From Amphimedon queenslandica (Eukaryota; Porifera; Demospongiae; Haplosclerida; Niphatidae), in assembly GCF_000090795.2 (NCBI RefSeq), contig NW_003546368.1, positions 146,465-200,271 on the forward strand: DNA of 53,807 bases, given 5' to 3'. Positions 18,054-30,400 of the stretch are shown here, piece after piece. How positions within the stretch are numbered: the first letter of the stretch is position 1; each line of letters starts with the position of its first letter. The notes beneath the pieces were generated by a model. That model was not told where the DNA came from and did not search any database. It was given only the letters and a program-made list of their open reading frames with translations. The position numbers and the translations under genes are program-made.

Positions 18054-21000
18054 TCAAATCTTCATCCCTTTCAATGACTCTATTACTTGAGCCATAGTAG
18101 GACGAGCTTTAGGATTAACATAAAGTCCTCTTTGTATGAGAGACTTCATATCAGACCAGGAGACACTACCAGCTTGTACTTCTCTCTCTGCTGTCGTCAT
18201 TTCTGGTAGAGAGCACAAATTCATTTCCATAAGGAGAATTGAGTAACTGTAGACATCCATTGCTGGACTGTGTTGATCAGGAATAGGAGCTTCTGGTGCA
18301 GCATATGCAGCATTGCCTGGCATAATAGTACCAGTATTCTCAGCTTGCATTACTTTAGCTGTACCATAATCTGCTACTTTAGCTTCATAACCAGCAGGTC
18401 CAGAGCAAGGCTTTAATAATACGTTAGGACTGCTGACATCTCTATGAATAATAGGCTGGGGCTTAAACAGGTGAAGGTAGTTGAGGCCTAAAGCTACATC
18501 TTGAGCAATATTCAGAATCTGTTGATTGGTTATTTGGTTTTTGTGAAGCTCCTGATTAAGACTAGTGCTCATCAGCTCAGTCAAGACAAGAGGATTACCC
18601 ACTTTAGTTGCACCAATAAACTGGACCAGGTTAGGATGACGTATTCGTGATGCTATATTCATTTCCCTGGAGAAGAGAGCTAGATTATAATCTGAGATGA
18701 TGATAGTATGAAGGGACTTGACAGCTACTCTTAAACCTCTAAAGATACCAACTGTAACAGCAGCATAAGATCCTCTTCCTAACTCCTCCTTTGTCAAAGT
18801 CACCTCATCTTTATTAATAACCCAGTGATCATCAGTAAGTGCTTTTTGCTGGTACCTACGAACTGCCTCTTGAGACTGCTGTAGCTCTTTATCCTTCTCC
18901 TGTAGCTCCTTATCCTTCTTAAGTATCACAATATCTTTTTGTTGTAATGCCTCCCGATTCTCCTGTAGCTCCTGTAGTACCACCTGGTGCTCCTCGTCTT
19001 TCTGTTGTATCAATAGGTCCTTCTTCTGCAGTACAATCTGATGCTCCCTATCCTTCTCTTGTAGCTGATGACGATATCTTCTTATTTCTTGCTCTTTCTC
19101 TGCTTCTTCTCTTTCCTTCTGCTCCAATTGTTGATGAAAAACTTGTCTTTCTCTCTCCTTCTCTTCAAGACTCTTCAAAAGAGCTTGTACGGTTTGCTCA
19201 ATATCGGCTGTATTTCCTTTTCTTGGTTTCTGGTACTCCTCCAACCATATTCTTCTTACTAACTGTAGTTGCTGCTGATACTTCTTCTTGTATTCTTCAT
19301 TATTCATACCATTAGTATCTAATGTATCCCTTACTGTCCACTCTCCTTTACTGTTAGTAACTAAAATATAATAATAATAATTTTAATTAGAGGGTGTGGA
19401 TCTAATGCAACATTAAGTACATGTACATCAAAGGAAACGATTATATTTAGGAAATTAATAGTATTTATTGACACTGACCTAGCTCTGTTAATGTAACAAT
19501 GTTAGGGTCAGTGACTAATGCCCGTCTCAAATCGACATAACCTCCATCAGTTATTATCCAGACACAATGAAGACTCATAATGAACACTGAGAGAGAATGA
19601 GCCCATCTCTTACTAACAGAGTGAGGTACATTTAACTGTTAATAAAAATAAATTAATAATTTATATGTATCTCACGGTAAAGATCAATTTGATCAATAAT
19701 ATCTGACATACATGTACCTTTATCCAGGAATGCTGAGTGACGTTAAAGATCCAACAATCATCTAATAAATCTCTATTCTTATTCCACCCACCACTTATCA
19801 CTAGCATAGGACAGTCTGATCCAGTTATAATAACAGAACCTGCATGAGCCCATCTACCCATAGGCCATTGGTCTATTGCTTCAGGTTTCTTTAAACACTG
19901 CCAGGACTAAAAATAAAGTAATCACTTCCATTAACAATGACATGCATGTGTGTTTTTAATAGATATACATGTAACATATCTTAACCTAGCTAACCATAGG
20001 CATAGTCTAGCACGGGGGTGCACTTCAGTTGGAATGATTCGTCAATGAACGTGATTTTCACCCATTGACCCCAGTGGCAAATCTAAGGGGGGCCAGGAGG
20101 GCAATGCCCCCAAAAACATTCTGGAGTAATGTAAACTTAGGTTTATATATAAACTGTGAAGCAGCTGCATTTCTTGACTATGTAAACAATCTTTAAACCA
20201 CAAAGGAGCTCATTTTAGCAAGCTTAGTCTTCATAATTTTGACTTTCCTAAAAGGTCTGCCATGTTCTGCACTAGTCTCGCTAGCCAGACTCTAATTTAC
20301 CAAATAAGAGTCTGGTGCCATGCTTAATATCAACTCATGTTTTCAATGTTTTGATTTGCGTGGGCAAAGAATGTCAATCTCTATAAACACGCCCACACAC
20401 CACACTGTTTTTATACTAGCTTGTATACTTATTTTATACTTCATACTTGCTTCTTAAGTTACCTAACATCATGAAAAATAAAGCAGTAAAGTACTTATCA
20501 TTTTTGACTTTTTTCAGCAGTACTGAAGTTAGATCAATCATGGCAGCTGAATTCATCTCGGATCCAAGCACATTATTTTTAGAAGCATTTCTTTACTTGC
20601 CTAATTGTCTAAGATAAAGGCAATCCAGTCGGCAGTTGTAGTCATAGGAAGAAAGTATAATAGCTCAATTAGTAATAAATAATAGACTTGCTATGCGTGG
20701 GCAGATTCTAATGTAGCCATGGTAACAGTGATCTGATTAGGTCAACCAAATTCCACCAGACAAGCACAAGTTGATGTTAGGCATGAAACCAGACACTATT
20801 CTAAAAATTGAGTCTGGCCCCACGAGACTAGTTCTGCACAAGTTTACTTGACCACACCCTGTAATTATCCCACCCATCTCATAGATAATTGCCCCCCTCA
20901 AAATTAAATCCTAGATCCGTCCCTGATCGACCCTTGTTGTCACCATCAGATGGTCTTTTGCCCCAGTTCTGTTTATGTGGCTTGGCTACATTTGCTACTA

Positions 21001-22962
21001 CTTAAATTTTGTTACTGTTATTGTTGCTTGCTCATGTGTGTTAGTCATTATGGTTAGAGGTGTGATTTTTCTCACGTGACCCTCCGAAGAGACCGGCAAT
21101 CTGGCCTTGATGATAACCAGATGTGGCGTTAAAACGTTTTTTTTTTTGGTACGGCAGGGTACCCAACTCTCTGCTCTGCCAAATCCACTTCAGTCAAGTC
21201 ACGCAAATTTTAGGCAATTCTTGTCATCTTCAACTAGAGTAGATCTTATAAGCTGATACCAGTTTGTGTAGCATACCGGTATATGTGTACATGCATGTGT
21301 AAAACTGGTATAGGCTCTGTAGTTTTGTGGATAAGGTTTGTACATGTGTAGATGGTAACTCAACTACATGTACATGTACATGTAGTTCTTCTGGGAGTGT
21401 AGCATGGGCCTGGGTAGCAATTGCTGAGACCAAGTGGTGGTGTGGGCCATGCCGTGTTTACATGTACATAATAAATAAATTTTCCTGCCACCATTTTGGA
21501 GTCATAAGCCCCCATTTACACTAAGCCCTTAAAGCGGTTTGGAACCGGTTTAGAGATAAACCAGTTTACGTGTGGACAATTTCAATGCAATTTGAAACCA
21601 ACTTATCTCAAACCACCTCAGCTCAGGAGGTGGTTTGAGATAATCAAACCAGTTTAAGTACTGAAGCGGCTGTATTATGTATGCAATGTAGCATTGTAAA
21701 CCGACTCAACCATAGTTAGTGTGGACACAATTAAGCTGGTTTCTGAACCGCTTTGATCCAAACTGGTTTATAGTGTAAACGGGGCTATAGTTTACTAAAA
21801 GTAGAATGGGAAAAAGCAATATCTTTGCTTCTATATGTCCTAGTGGCACTTATTAAAGTCTGTAAGCCAACTATAGACACTGGATGATGGTCAGTAAGCA
21901 GTAGCAAGATTGTTGTCACAAATAAATATAGCAGTTTTTGGAGAATAAGCTCTTTTCACGATTACTCCATAGACAACCATTGGAACTAGGACTCCAAATG
22001 GCGGCAGGAAAATTTTACTTTATTTATGGTATCACTATGAATATACTTAGCGTCAACTGGTCTACTCATTACTGTACATGTAACCATTGTTGTAAGTGGG
22101 TTTGTGTGTGTGTGTGTGTGTGTGCATACATTCAGTACACATAATTTAACATACCACACTGCTGATCGATATCTCTAATATATAAATCTTGTTAGTAATA
22201 GTAGCCTTATTATCACCATCAATCTCTACTCCACCAAACAGTACAGCTCTCGTGTTATTGATCTTTTCAATGATAAAGCCACTAGCAGATGGTATACACT
22301 GACCAATGATTAAAGGATTACTCCATTTTCCTAAATTATTATGAGTAATATAATTTCGAACAGTTATATAGAATCTTACTTGATGACAGATTATACATCG
22401 AGTGCTCATTAGTACGCCAGTCTCTATTAGATAACTTAATATATTTATAATGAGGTAGTTGTACCGCTGGTTTAGATCCTGCCCCTCCTATCATCAATAA
22501 ATGGTGCACTCCATCATGTTCAAATGATATCATTACACCACTACCCCTCATCATAACTGGTCTAGTTGCATCAGTCGCTTCTAATTCTCTCCATTGAAAA
22601 CTAGCGGTATCCAGTTGTATAATGCTGTTGTGATAGCAGTCATCATGGCCACAAAAGCCCCCAAAATAATACAATTGATCATTTATTACAGTACAGCAGT
22701 ACGATTTCACTCCTAATGGAGGAGTGCCAGTAGTACTTCTAGTGATCCATTGACCAGTTGAAGGAGTAAAGTGTTGTACATTACCAGTGATCCTTCTCTT
22801 CTCTTCACTATCATGTATTTTGGGTAAACTATCCCGGGCACCAGCCCACACATACAGTGAATCACCTACTGATACAGTGCGGTGAGCAGCTCTTTTATTC
22901 AACTGATCTATGACAGTACATGATACTAAATAGTGACATTAACACTTACTTTTAGACGTCAT
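18054..22962 (-). CDS. Kelch-kinase A: kelch repeats, coiled coil and TKL-like kinase
   Basis: Six exons by splice-site and phase matching: 22950-22962, 22380-22907, 22155-22330, 19718-19906, 19479-19635 and 18054-19360, giving about 789 codons with no stop. Exons 2-5 encode kelch-type repeats (SLYVWAG, QLYYFGG, HLLMIGG, AVLFGG, MLVISGG). The last exon starts with a Glu/Lys/Gln-rich coiled coil of about 130 residues made of LQEKDRE-like heptads, then a kinase domain: GRGSYAAV loop, VAVKSL lysine, HRDVSSPN loop, DYG in place of DFG, and YAAPEAP. The HRD loop lacks the usual Lys/Arg two residues after D. No signal peptide or membrane segment, so cytosolic. The large third intron (19907-22154) holds nested transposons. 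Confidence 0.85.
20072..20925. mobile_element. hAT-type element in intron 3 of kelch-kinase A
   Basis: Left end CAGTGGCAAATCTAAGG, right end CCTAGATCCGTCCCTG. Flanks ATTGACCC (20064-20071) and ATCGACCC (20926-20933) form an 8-bp target duplication with one change. No transposase frame. Another element is inserted inside it. Confidence 0.8.
20273..20830. mobile_element. hAT-like element nested within the 20072-20925 element
   Basis: Ends TAGTCTCG and CGAGACTA with further inverted GCCAGACTC / GAGTCTGGC. Flanked by the direct repeat GTTCTGCAC at 20264-20272 and 20831-20839. Non-autonomous. Confidence 0.82.
21507..21786. mobile_element. MITE with AGCCCC / GGGGCT ends
   Basis: Left end AGCCCCCATTTACACTAAG, right end CTTATAGTGTAAACGGGGCT-like (TAGTGTAAACGGGGCT). 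The interior has several AACCGGTTT/AAACTGGTTT palindromic blocks. The exact target duplication is not clear. Confidence 0.72.
22098..22124. repeat. (GT)n microsatellite
   Basis: Short GT dinucleotide tract in intron 3 of kelch-kinase A, close to exon 3. Confidence 0.85.
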
Positions 22963-23221
22963 AGCCACTAGGTACAGCTTAATTCTCGGCCTAAATTGAT
23001 GGCCATATGCAGGGGCTGCCCAGCCCCAGCTACTATACTAGCCCGCCACTGGATCACGTGATACTACTAGAAATTTTTACCAGACTTTAGCCTGAATTAA
23101 ACACAAAAATATTGATGAAAAGGTAGCAATATTATTAATATTGACAATACTTAAATCATAGAGCCAAAATACAAGTATGGTGAGAGCTGTGTTGAAGGTC
23201 AATATACAAACAATTCAGTAA
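22963..23221. other. Spacer between kelch-kinase A and B
   Basis: Only about 260 bp separate the start of A from the relic end of B, so the promoter of A must be compact. No clear TATA box. A GATCACGTGAT E-box-like palindrome at about 23052-23062 recurs upstream of gene B (27172-27182) and may be a shared control site. Confidence 0.4.
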
Positions 23222-26200
23222 TCAAGTCTTCATCCTTTTCAATGACTCTATTACTTGAGCCAGGGGCGTATCTAAGCTCTGAGAGTTGGCTGGGCACGGA
23301 GAAAAAATATGCGGCGCGCGAAGTGCGCCGCGAAAATTTTTAGAGCTAATTAATATTCGTGATGGGCGTGGTCAATTAAATACTACGATTATTACTTTAA
23401 TTAAGCTAAGATGTGCACTTCAGTGCTTATATTTTCTTCATTAGTAGTAGTACTGGCCTTGGGAAGACATTCAAACAGACTCAGCAGAGTTTCTTAGCCA
23501 TTTTCAACTCGATTACTTTAATAATTAATGTGAATAGTCTAATAACTGATTGGTTAGTAGTAGTTATTATTTTTAAAATGGCAGCCCAATTGCCCAAATG
23601 GAGCTATGGAAGTCTCTACCATGTCATCATTATATTTACACTGGCTAAAACTATTAGCTATGCTAGTCTTGTCTCATTGCTATCATAATAAAGTGAGCAA
23701 TATTTTTAAAAGGACTAATATACAAAAGAAAAAAATTTTTTGGTCTGCTGAGTTGGTCGGGCACAGGCCCACCCAGGCCCACCCTTAGATACGCCCCTGA
23801 CTTGAGCCATAGTAGGACGAGCTCTAGGATTAGCATTGAGTCCTCTTTGTATGAGAGACTTCATATCAGACCAGGAGACACTACCAGATTGTACATCTCT
23901 CTTTGCTGTCGTCATTTCTGGTCGAGAGCACAAATTCATTTCCATAAGGAGAACAGAGTAACTGTAGACATCCATTGCTGGACTGTGTTGATCAGGAATA
24001 GGAGCTTCTGGTGCAGCATATGCAACATTGCCTGGCATAACAGTACCAGTATTCTCAGCTTGCACTACTTTAGCTGTACCATAATCTGATACTTTAGCTT
24101 CATAACCAGCAGGTCCAGTGCAAGGCTTTAATAATACATTAGGACTACTGATATCTCTGTGAATAATAGCCTGAGGCTTAAACAGATGAAGGTAGTTGAG
24201 GCCTAAAGCTACATCTTGAGCAATACTGAGAATTTGTTGATTGGTCAATTGGTTTCTGTGAAGCTCCTGATTAAGACTAGTGCTCATCAGCTCAGTCAAG
24301 ATGAGAGGATTATCCACTTTAGTTGCACCAATAAACTGGACTAGGTTAGGATGACGTACTCGTGATGCTATATCCATTTCCCTGGAGAAGAGAGCTAAAT
24401 TAAAATCTGAGATGATAATATTATGAAGTGACTTGACAGCTACTCTTAAACCTCTAAAGATACCAACTGTAACAGCAGCGTAAGATCCTCTTCCTAACTC
24501 CTCCTTTGTCAAAATCACCTCATCTTTATTAATAACCCAGTGATCATCAGTAAGTGCTTGTTGTTGGTACCAATGAACTGCCTCTTGAAACTGAAGTAGC
24601 TCTGTATCCTTCTCCTGTAGCTCCGTATCCTTTTCCTGTAGCTCCCTATCCTTCTCCTGTAACTCCCTATCCTTCTCAAGTATCAAAATATCCTTCACCT
24701 GTAGCTCCATATCCTTCTCAAGTATCACAATATCCTTTTCCTGTAGCTCCCTATCAGTCTCAAGTATTACAATATCTTTCTGTCGTAGAGCCTCTTGATT
24801 TTCCTGTAGCTTCTGCAGTACAACCTGATGCTCCCTATCCTTCTCTTGTAGCTGATAACAATATCTTCTTATTTCTTGCTCTTTCTCTGCTTCTTCTCTT
24901 TCCTTCTGCTCCAATTGTTGATGATAAACTTGTCCTTCTCTCTCCTTCTCTTCAAAGCTCTTCATAAGAGCTTGTACGGTTTGCTCAATATTGGCTGTAT
25001 CTCCTTTTCTTGGTTTCTGGTACTCCTCCAACCATATTTTTCTTCCTAGCTGTAGTTGCTGCTGATACTTCTTCTTGTATTCTTCATTATTCATACCATT
25101 AGTATCTAATGTATCACCTACTGTCCACTCTCCTTTACTGTTAGTAACTAAAATACAATATTGATAACTATTAATTTGTAATTAGAGGGTGTGGATCTAA
25201 TGCAACATTAAATACATAATTACAATTATAAACGAAAGGGATTGGAAACTCCCAGTTGTTCCAGTTTTGTCCCCCTAGTTATCTTGTTAACAACCAACCA
25301 TAATTGCCTAGACATCTACATATTGATGTGCTTTTTAATGTTTAGGGACAAATGCATTGTCTTCATTAGTTGGAGAAAACAAGAAATTTATCAGCAAAAG
25401 CAAATACATGGATATACACATGTACGTGTACAATAAGTAAATAATAATTAACAGTGCAAAAATTGAGTTCCTTGACAGCCAAGTTTCTTTTTCATCAGAC
25501 CGCTGTTCTTGAAATTATTGCATTTACAATGAAATGCACAACAACAATACAATCAAATGCCATTATTTTGTTATGCCCATCAGCCCACACAAAGGTTTCG
25601 AATCCCTTTCATTTACTTTATGCACTGACCTAGTTCTGTTACCATAACAATGTTAGGATTAGTGACAAATGCCCGTCTCTTATCAACAAGTCCTCCAGCA
25701 GTTATTATCCAGACACAATGAGGACTCATAATGAACACTGAGAGAGAATGAGCCAATCTCTTAGTAACAGAGTGAGGTACAACTAACTGTTAATAAAAAT
25801 AAATAATAACAATGTACATGTATCTCACTGTAAAGATCAATTAATAATATCTAACATACATTGTACCTTTATCCAGGAGCACTGAGTGATGTTAAAGATC
25901 CAAAAATCACCTGATGATGTATCATTATTTTTATCCAAACCACCACTTATCACTAGCATAGGACAGTCTGATCTAGTTATAATAATAGCACCAGCATGAC
26001 ACCATCTACCCACAGGCCATTGGTCTATTGCTTCAGGCTTTTTTATACACAGCCAGAACTAAAAATAAAAATAACCACACTATTAACAATGACATTAGTG
26101 TGCCACTCAATGTCAAACCCCACCTAATGTAGTACGGGCATTATAGGCAACTTGGTAGGAATCTGTCATTTTGTCTCTAAGGTATTTGACTATACAACAT

Positions 26201-27130
26201 CCCAATGGTGCCTCAGGCACCTTAACTGGCCCGTACTGGGGGTGGTGAGGCTTGACAGGCACATGCATAGCATTACCACAGTGCTGATTGATATCTCTAA
26301 TATATATATAAACATTGTTAGTAGCAGTATTCTTAGCATCATCATCAGTCATTACTCCACCAAACAGAACAGCTCTAGTGTTATTGATCTTTTCCATGAT
26401 AAAGTGACTCAGAGGTGGTATACACTGACCAATGATTGAAGGATTATTCCATTTTCCTAAATTTTTATTATTAAAATGATTTAGATAGCAATTATAAAAT
26501 CTTACTTGATGATAAATTATACATTGAGTGTTCATTAGTACGCCATCTTCCATTAGATAACTCAATATATTTATAATAAGGTAGTTGTACAGCTGGTTTA
26601 GATCCTAGTCCTCCTATCATTAGTAAATGGTGGACTCCATCATGTTCAAATGATATCATTCCACCATAAGCTCTCATCATAACTGGTCTAGTTGCATCAG
26701 TCGGTTCTAATTCTCTCCATTGGAGACTAACAGTATCCAGTTGTGTGATACTATTGTGATAGCAGTTGTCATGGCCACACCAACCGGCCTCCAAAATAAT
26801 ACAATTGATCATTTATTGCTGTAGTACAGCACAAATATCCATTCACCCCTTTTGCAGGAGTACCAGTAGTACCTCTAGTGATCCATTGGCCAGTTGAAGG
26901 AGTAAAGTGCTGTATATTACAAGTAATCCTTCTCTTCTCTTCACTATGATGCAATTCAGGTAGTAAACCACGCTGTTTACCAGCCCACACATACAGCAAA
27001 TCACCTACAGATACAGTGTAGTGACCAGCTCTTTCATTTAATTGATCTATACATCAATGATTGAGGCAGTACATGACACTGGTAAGTAGTAACATTGGTG
27101 CTTACTTTTGCCTTTAGACGCCATAGCCAT
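23222..27130 (-). pseudogene. Kelch-kinase B: frameshifted kelch part, intact kinase core, transposon in last exon
   Basis: Exons: 27106-27130, 26506-27046, 26277-26456, 25867-26058, 25630-25786, and a last exon from 25147 down. Exon 2 carries four extra bases in GGAGGCCGGTTGG (about 26785-26795) and exon 3 four extra bases in a TA run (about 26305-26315). Each shifts the frame inside the kelch region. The last exon is open from 25147 to 23715. It encodes the longest coiled coil of the three genes (extra LQEKDTE heptads) and a complete kinase core. A hAT element at 23261-23799 replaces the final VIESLK... residues with about 25 transposon-coded residues. The original end (VIESLKRMKT, stop 23222-23224) remains beyond it. 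The kinase part could still be expressed from the internal Met at 25094. Confidence 0.85.
23261..23799. mobile_element. hAT-type element inserted in the kinase exon of gene B
   Basis: Perfect 16-bp inverted ends CAGGGGCGTATCTAAG / CTTAGATACGCCCCTG. The 8-bp target duplication ACTTGAGC lies at 23253-23260 and 23800-23807. 539 bp, no transposase. The related element at 53232-53564 has the same GGCGTAT ends. Perfect ends and duplication indicate a recent insertion. Confidence 0.95.
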
Positions 27131-27452
27131 GCCAGTACCCGGCCACACGCAGCGGTCGCAGCCCCCAACTGGATCACGTGATAATACCAGAGTGATTGAA
27201 TGAAAAAGAAGAAAAATATTTTTTGCTGAATTAATAGCACAGAATGTTTATAAAAAGGCAGCAATATTATTATTATCGACAACACAGAGCCAAAATACAA
27301 GTACAATGAGAGTTGATTTGAAGGTCAATAAATCAAAAAAGGAAGCAAAAAATACACAAAACACATGATACTAAAATAATAGAATAGTAACTGAGGCTAA
27401 AAGGCACGGTAGTAATTATTAGAATATCAAGAATACAAACAATTACATGTCA
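27131..27452. other. Spacer between kelch-kinase B and C
   Basis: Contains the conserved GGATCACGTGATA palindrome upstream of gene B (27170-27182) and the duplicated 3' flank of gene C. Confidence 0.45.
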
Positions 27453-30400
27453 TTAAATCTTAATCCCTTTCAATGACTCTATTACTTGAGCCATAGTAGG
27501 ACGAGCTCTAGGATTAGCATTGAGTCCTCTTTGTATTAGAGACTTCATATCAGACCAAGAGACACTATTAGATTGTACTTCTCTCTCCATTGTCGTCATT
27601 TCTGGTCGAGAGCACAAATTCATTTCCATAAGGAGAACAGAGTAACTGTAGACATCCATTGCTGGACTGTGTTGATCAGGAATAGGAGCTTCTGGTGCAG
27701 CATATGCAATATTGCCTGGCATAACAGTACCAGTATTCTCAGCTTGCACTACTTTAGCTGTACCATAATCTGCTACTTTAGCTTCATAACCAGCAGGTCC
27801 AGTGCAAGGCTTTAATAATACGTTAGGACTGCTGACATCTCTGTGAATAATAGGTTGAGGCTTAAACAGATGAAGGTAGTTGAGGCCTAAAGCTACATCT
27901 TGAGCGATACTGAGAATCTGTTGATTGGTTAATCGATTTCTGCGAAGCTCCTGATTAAGACTAGTGCTCATCAGCTCGGTCAAGACAAGAGGATTACCCA
28001 ATTTAGTTGCACCAATAAACTGGACTAGGTTAGGATGACGTACTCGTGATGCTATATTCATTTCCCTGGAGAAGAGAGCTAGATTATAATCTGAGATGAT
28101 GATAGTATGAAGTGACTTGACAGCTACTCTTAAACCTCTAAAGATACCAACAATAACGACAGCATAAGATCCTCTTCCTAACTCCTCCTTTGTCAAAGTC
28201 ACCTCATCTTTATTAATAACCCAGTGATCATCAGTAAGTGCTTTTTGCTGGTACCTACGAACTGCCTCTTGAGACTGAAGTAGCTCCCTATCCTTCTCCT
28301 GTAGCTCCTTATCCTTCCCCTGTAGCTCTCTATCCTTTTTAAGTATCACAATATCTTTCTGTTGTAGTGCCTCATGTAGCTCCTGCAGTGCTACCTGATG
28401 CTCCCTATCCTTCTCTTGTAGCCGATGACAATATTGTTGCTCTTTCTCTGATTCTTCTTTTTCCTTCTGTTCCAACTTTTGATGATAAACTTGTGCTTCT
28501 CTTTCCTTTTCTTCAAGACTCTTCATAAGACCTTGTATGGTTTGTTCAATATTGGCCGTATCTCCTTTTCTTGGTTTCTGGTACTCCTCCAACCATATTT
28601 TTCTTCCTAACTGTAGTTGCTGCTGATACTTCTTCTTGTATTCTTCATTATTCATACCACTGGTATCTAACGTATCACATACTGTCCACTCTCTTTTACT
28701 GCTAACTAAAATACAAAATTAACAATAATCTTATTTAGAGGGTGCAACATAAAATACCGTACATGTACACCAGTTGAAATACGTATAGCTACATGTACAT
28801 GTACATACATGTACGTACTTCATTAGGCAGAGGTTTATTTTGGTGATTGGAATCAAAATCATGAACTGACCAATCACACATTAATTTTATAGCAAAAAAT
28901 TAATAAAATAAAGTGTCACAAAATAAAGCACTAATGTTAGGAGGTCTGGTACAAAGAGTCATACAAACATGTACCGTATATCCTCACATAAAAGCTAGGG
29001 CTGGGCGATAGTATCGTGATAGTGTACAGCTATCATGATAGTGATATATACTGTTATTCGAACTATCAAGATATAAATGACACTTGACAGCTGTAATCAT
29101 CTTCTAATTTCCACTCATAGAGTGGTATGACTTGCTAGCACAGCTTGCTTCAAGGTTTTCACTGTCCCTGCTAAATTAGCAGCATGTGAAGTGGGACAGT
29201 GTTTCTCATTGAAAATTTGGATTAAATTAATTTAAATTAACTAGTATTATTATACATGTACATAGTTGCCAACTTTCTGTCACTGAATTCCGGGACAGGA
29301 AGCCACACCCATAGTACCACACCCACTAGGATTGATGATGATCACTTCTTACATTCCTGCAGCAGTTCCTGGGCAGCAATTTGAGTTCATTTTTGAGCTT
29401 AATTTTAACTTTTGAGCTCACTGTTCATGCAGCTATGATTATAATTGATAATAATTGAATTTTAATTACTGGGAGTGGTCAATTTTACATGGGTGTGACT
29501 GTAAAAATGGCTGATCCAGGACAGAGAGCAATCCGGGACCCCACCGGGACAACAGCAGTAAATCCGGGACTGTCCCGGACATTCCGGGACAGTTGGCAAC
29601 TATGCATGTATAATGTGATTATACAAATTAATAGATGCATTAGTTAAGTACAATGACTACATCCTTAAATAAATCATTGTATTTCCACATATAAACCCTA
29701 TGGCTGAACTACCGTGATATGTTCACTATCGTGATGTTAGAGTTAGAAAATATTGTGACAGTGATATTACTACTATCGCCCAGGCCTAATAAAAGCAGTG
29801 CAAATAAACGCCAGGTTAGCAATAAAATGGAACTATAAATACGCAAATCTAGCCTAAAGCTGGATTCTCAATATGGCCCATCGTGACCGGAAGTGCTGTA
29901 TAAACCAATGAGAACATGAGTCAATGCATCAGATTAGAAAAAATTTCTATTCTGACACACTGACACATGCTCCCATTTGTTTATACAGCACTTCCAGCCA
30001 CAAAAAACAATGCGTCATATTGAGAGCCAACCTTTAAAATGACACAGATGACTTGTACATGTAGATACCTCCTTAAGCTTCCTGAAGTCACTTGTGTGAA
30101 GTCCCTGGTCAAATCCAGCTTTTGGCTCAAGTTTTATTTTATTAAAAAAATTTTTTTCAAGATACAAATGTCATTTAAAAAATAGATGCCCAGGCTTTTA
30201 TTTGAGGAAATACACTATATGTGATGTAAAAGTCAAAGTACAAAAATCCCCATTTCTAGTCCCTCTCATTTATTAGTCTATTGTACAATAAGTACCAAAT
30301 GGGAATACTGTGCATGTGTGCATTTACTGACCTAGTTCTGTTAGTGTAACAACGTTAGGACTAGTGACAAATGTACGTATCTTATCAACAAAACCTCCAG

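Larger units (their letters stand above)
28974..30219. mobile_element. Outer MITE of a transposon nest in intron 5 of kelch-kinase C
   Basis: The left end ACCGTATATCCTCACATAAA and, on the other strand at the right end, AGTGTATTTCCTCAAATAAA are similar inverted ends. Removing the inserted elements leaves a unit of about 450 bp. Target site not certain. Confidence 0.6.

Noticed and set aside
18947..19315. Plus-strand open frame opposite the coiled coil of kelch-kinase A
   Set aside because: Mirror of a low-complexity Glu/Lys coil. The same shadow occurs in gene B and the minus-strand kinase gene explains the sequence.
21119..21160. Poly-T run as a retrotransposon tail
   Set aside because: Only about 12 bases long, without a target duplication or reverse-transcriptase homology nearby.
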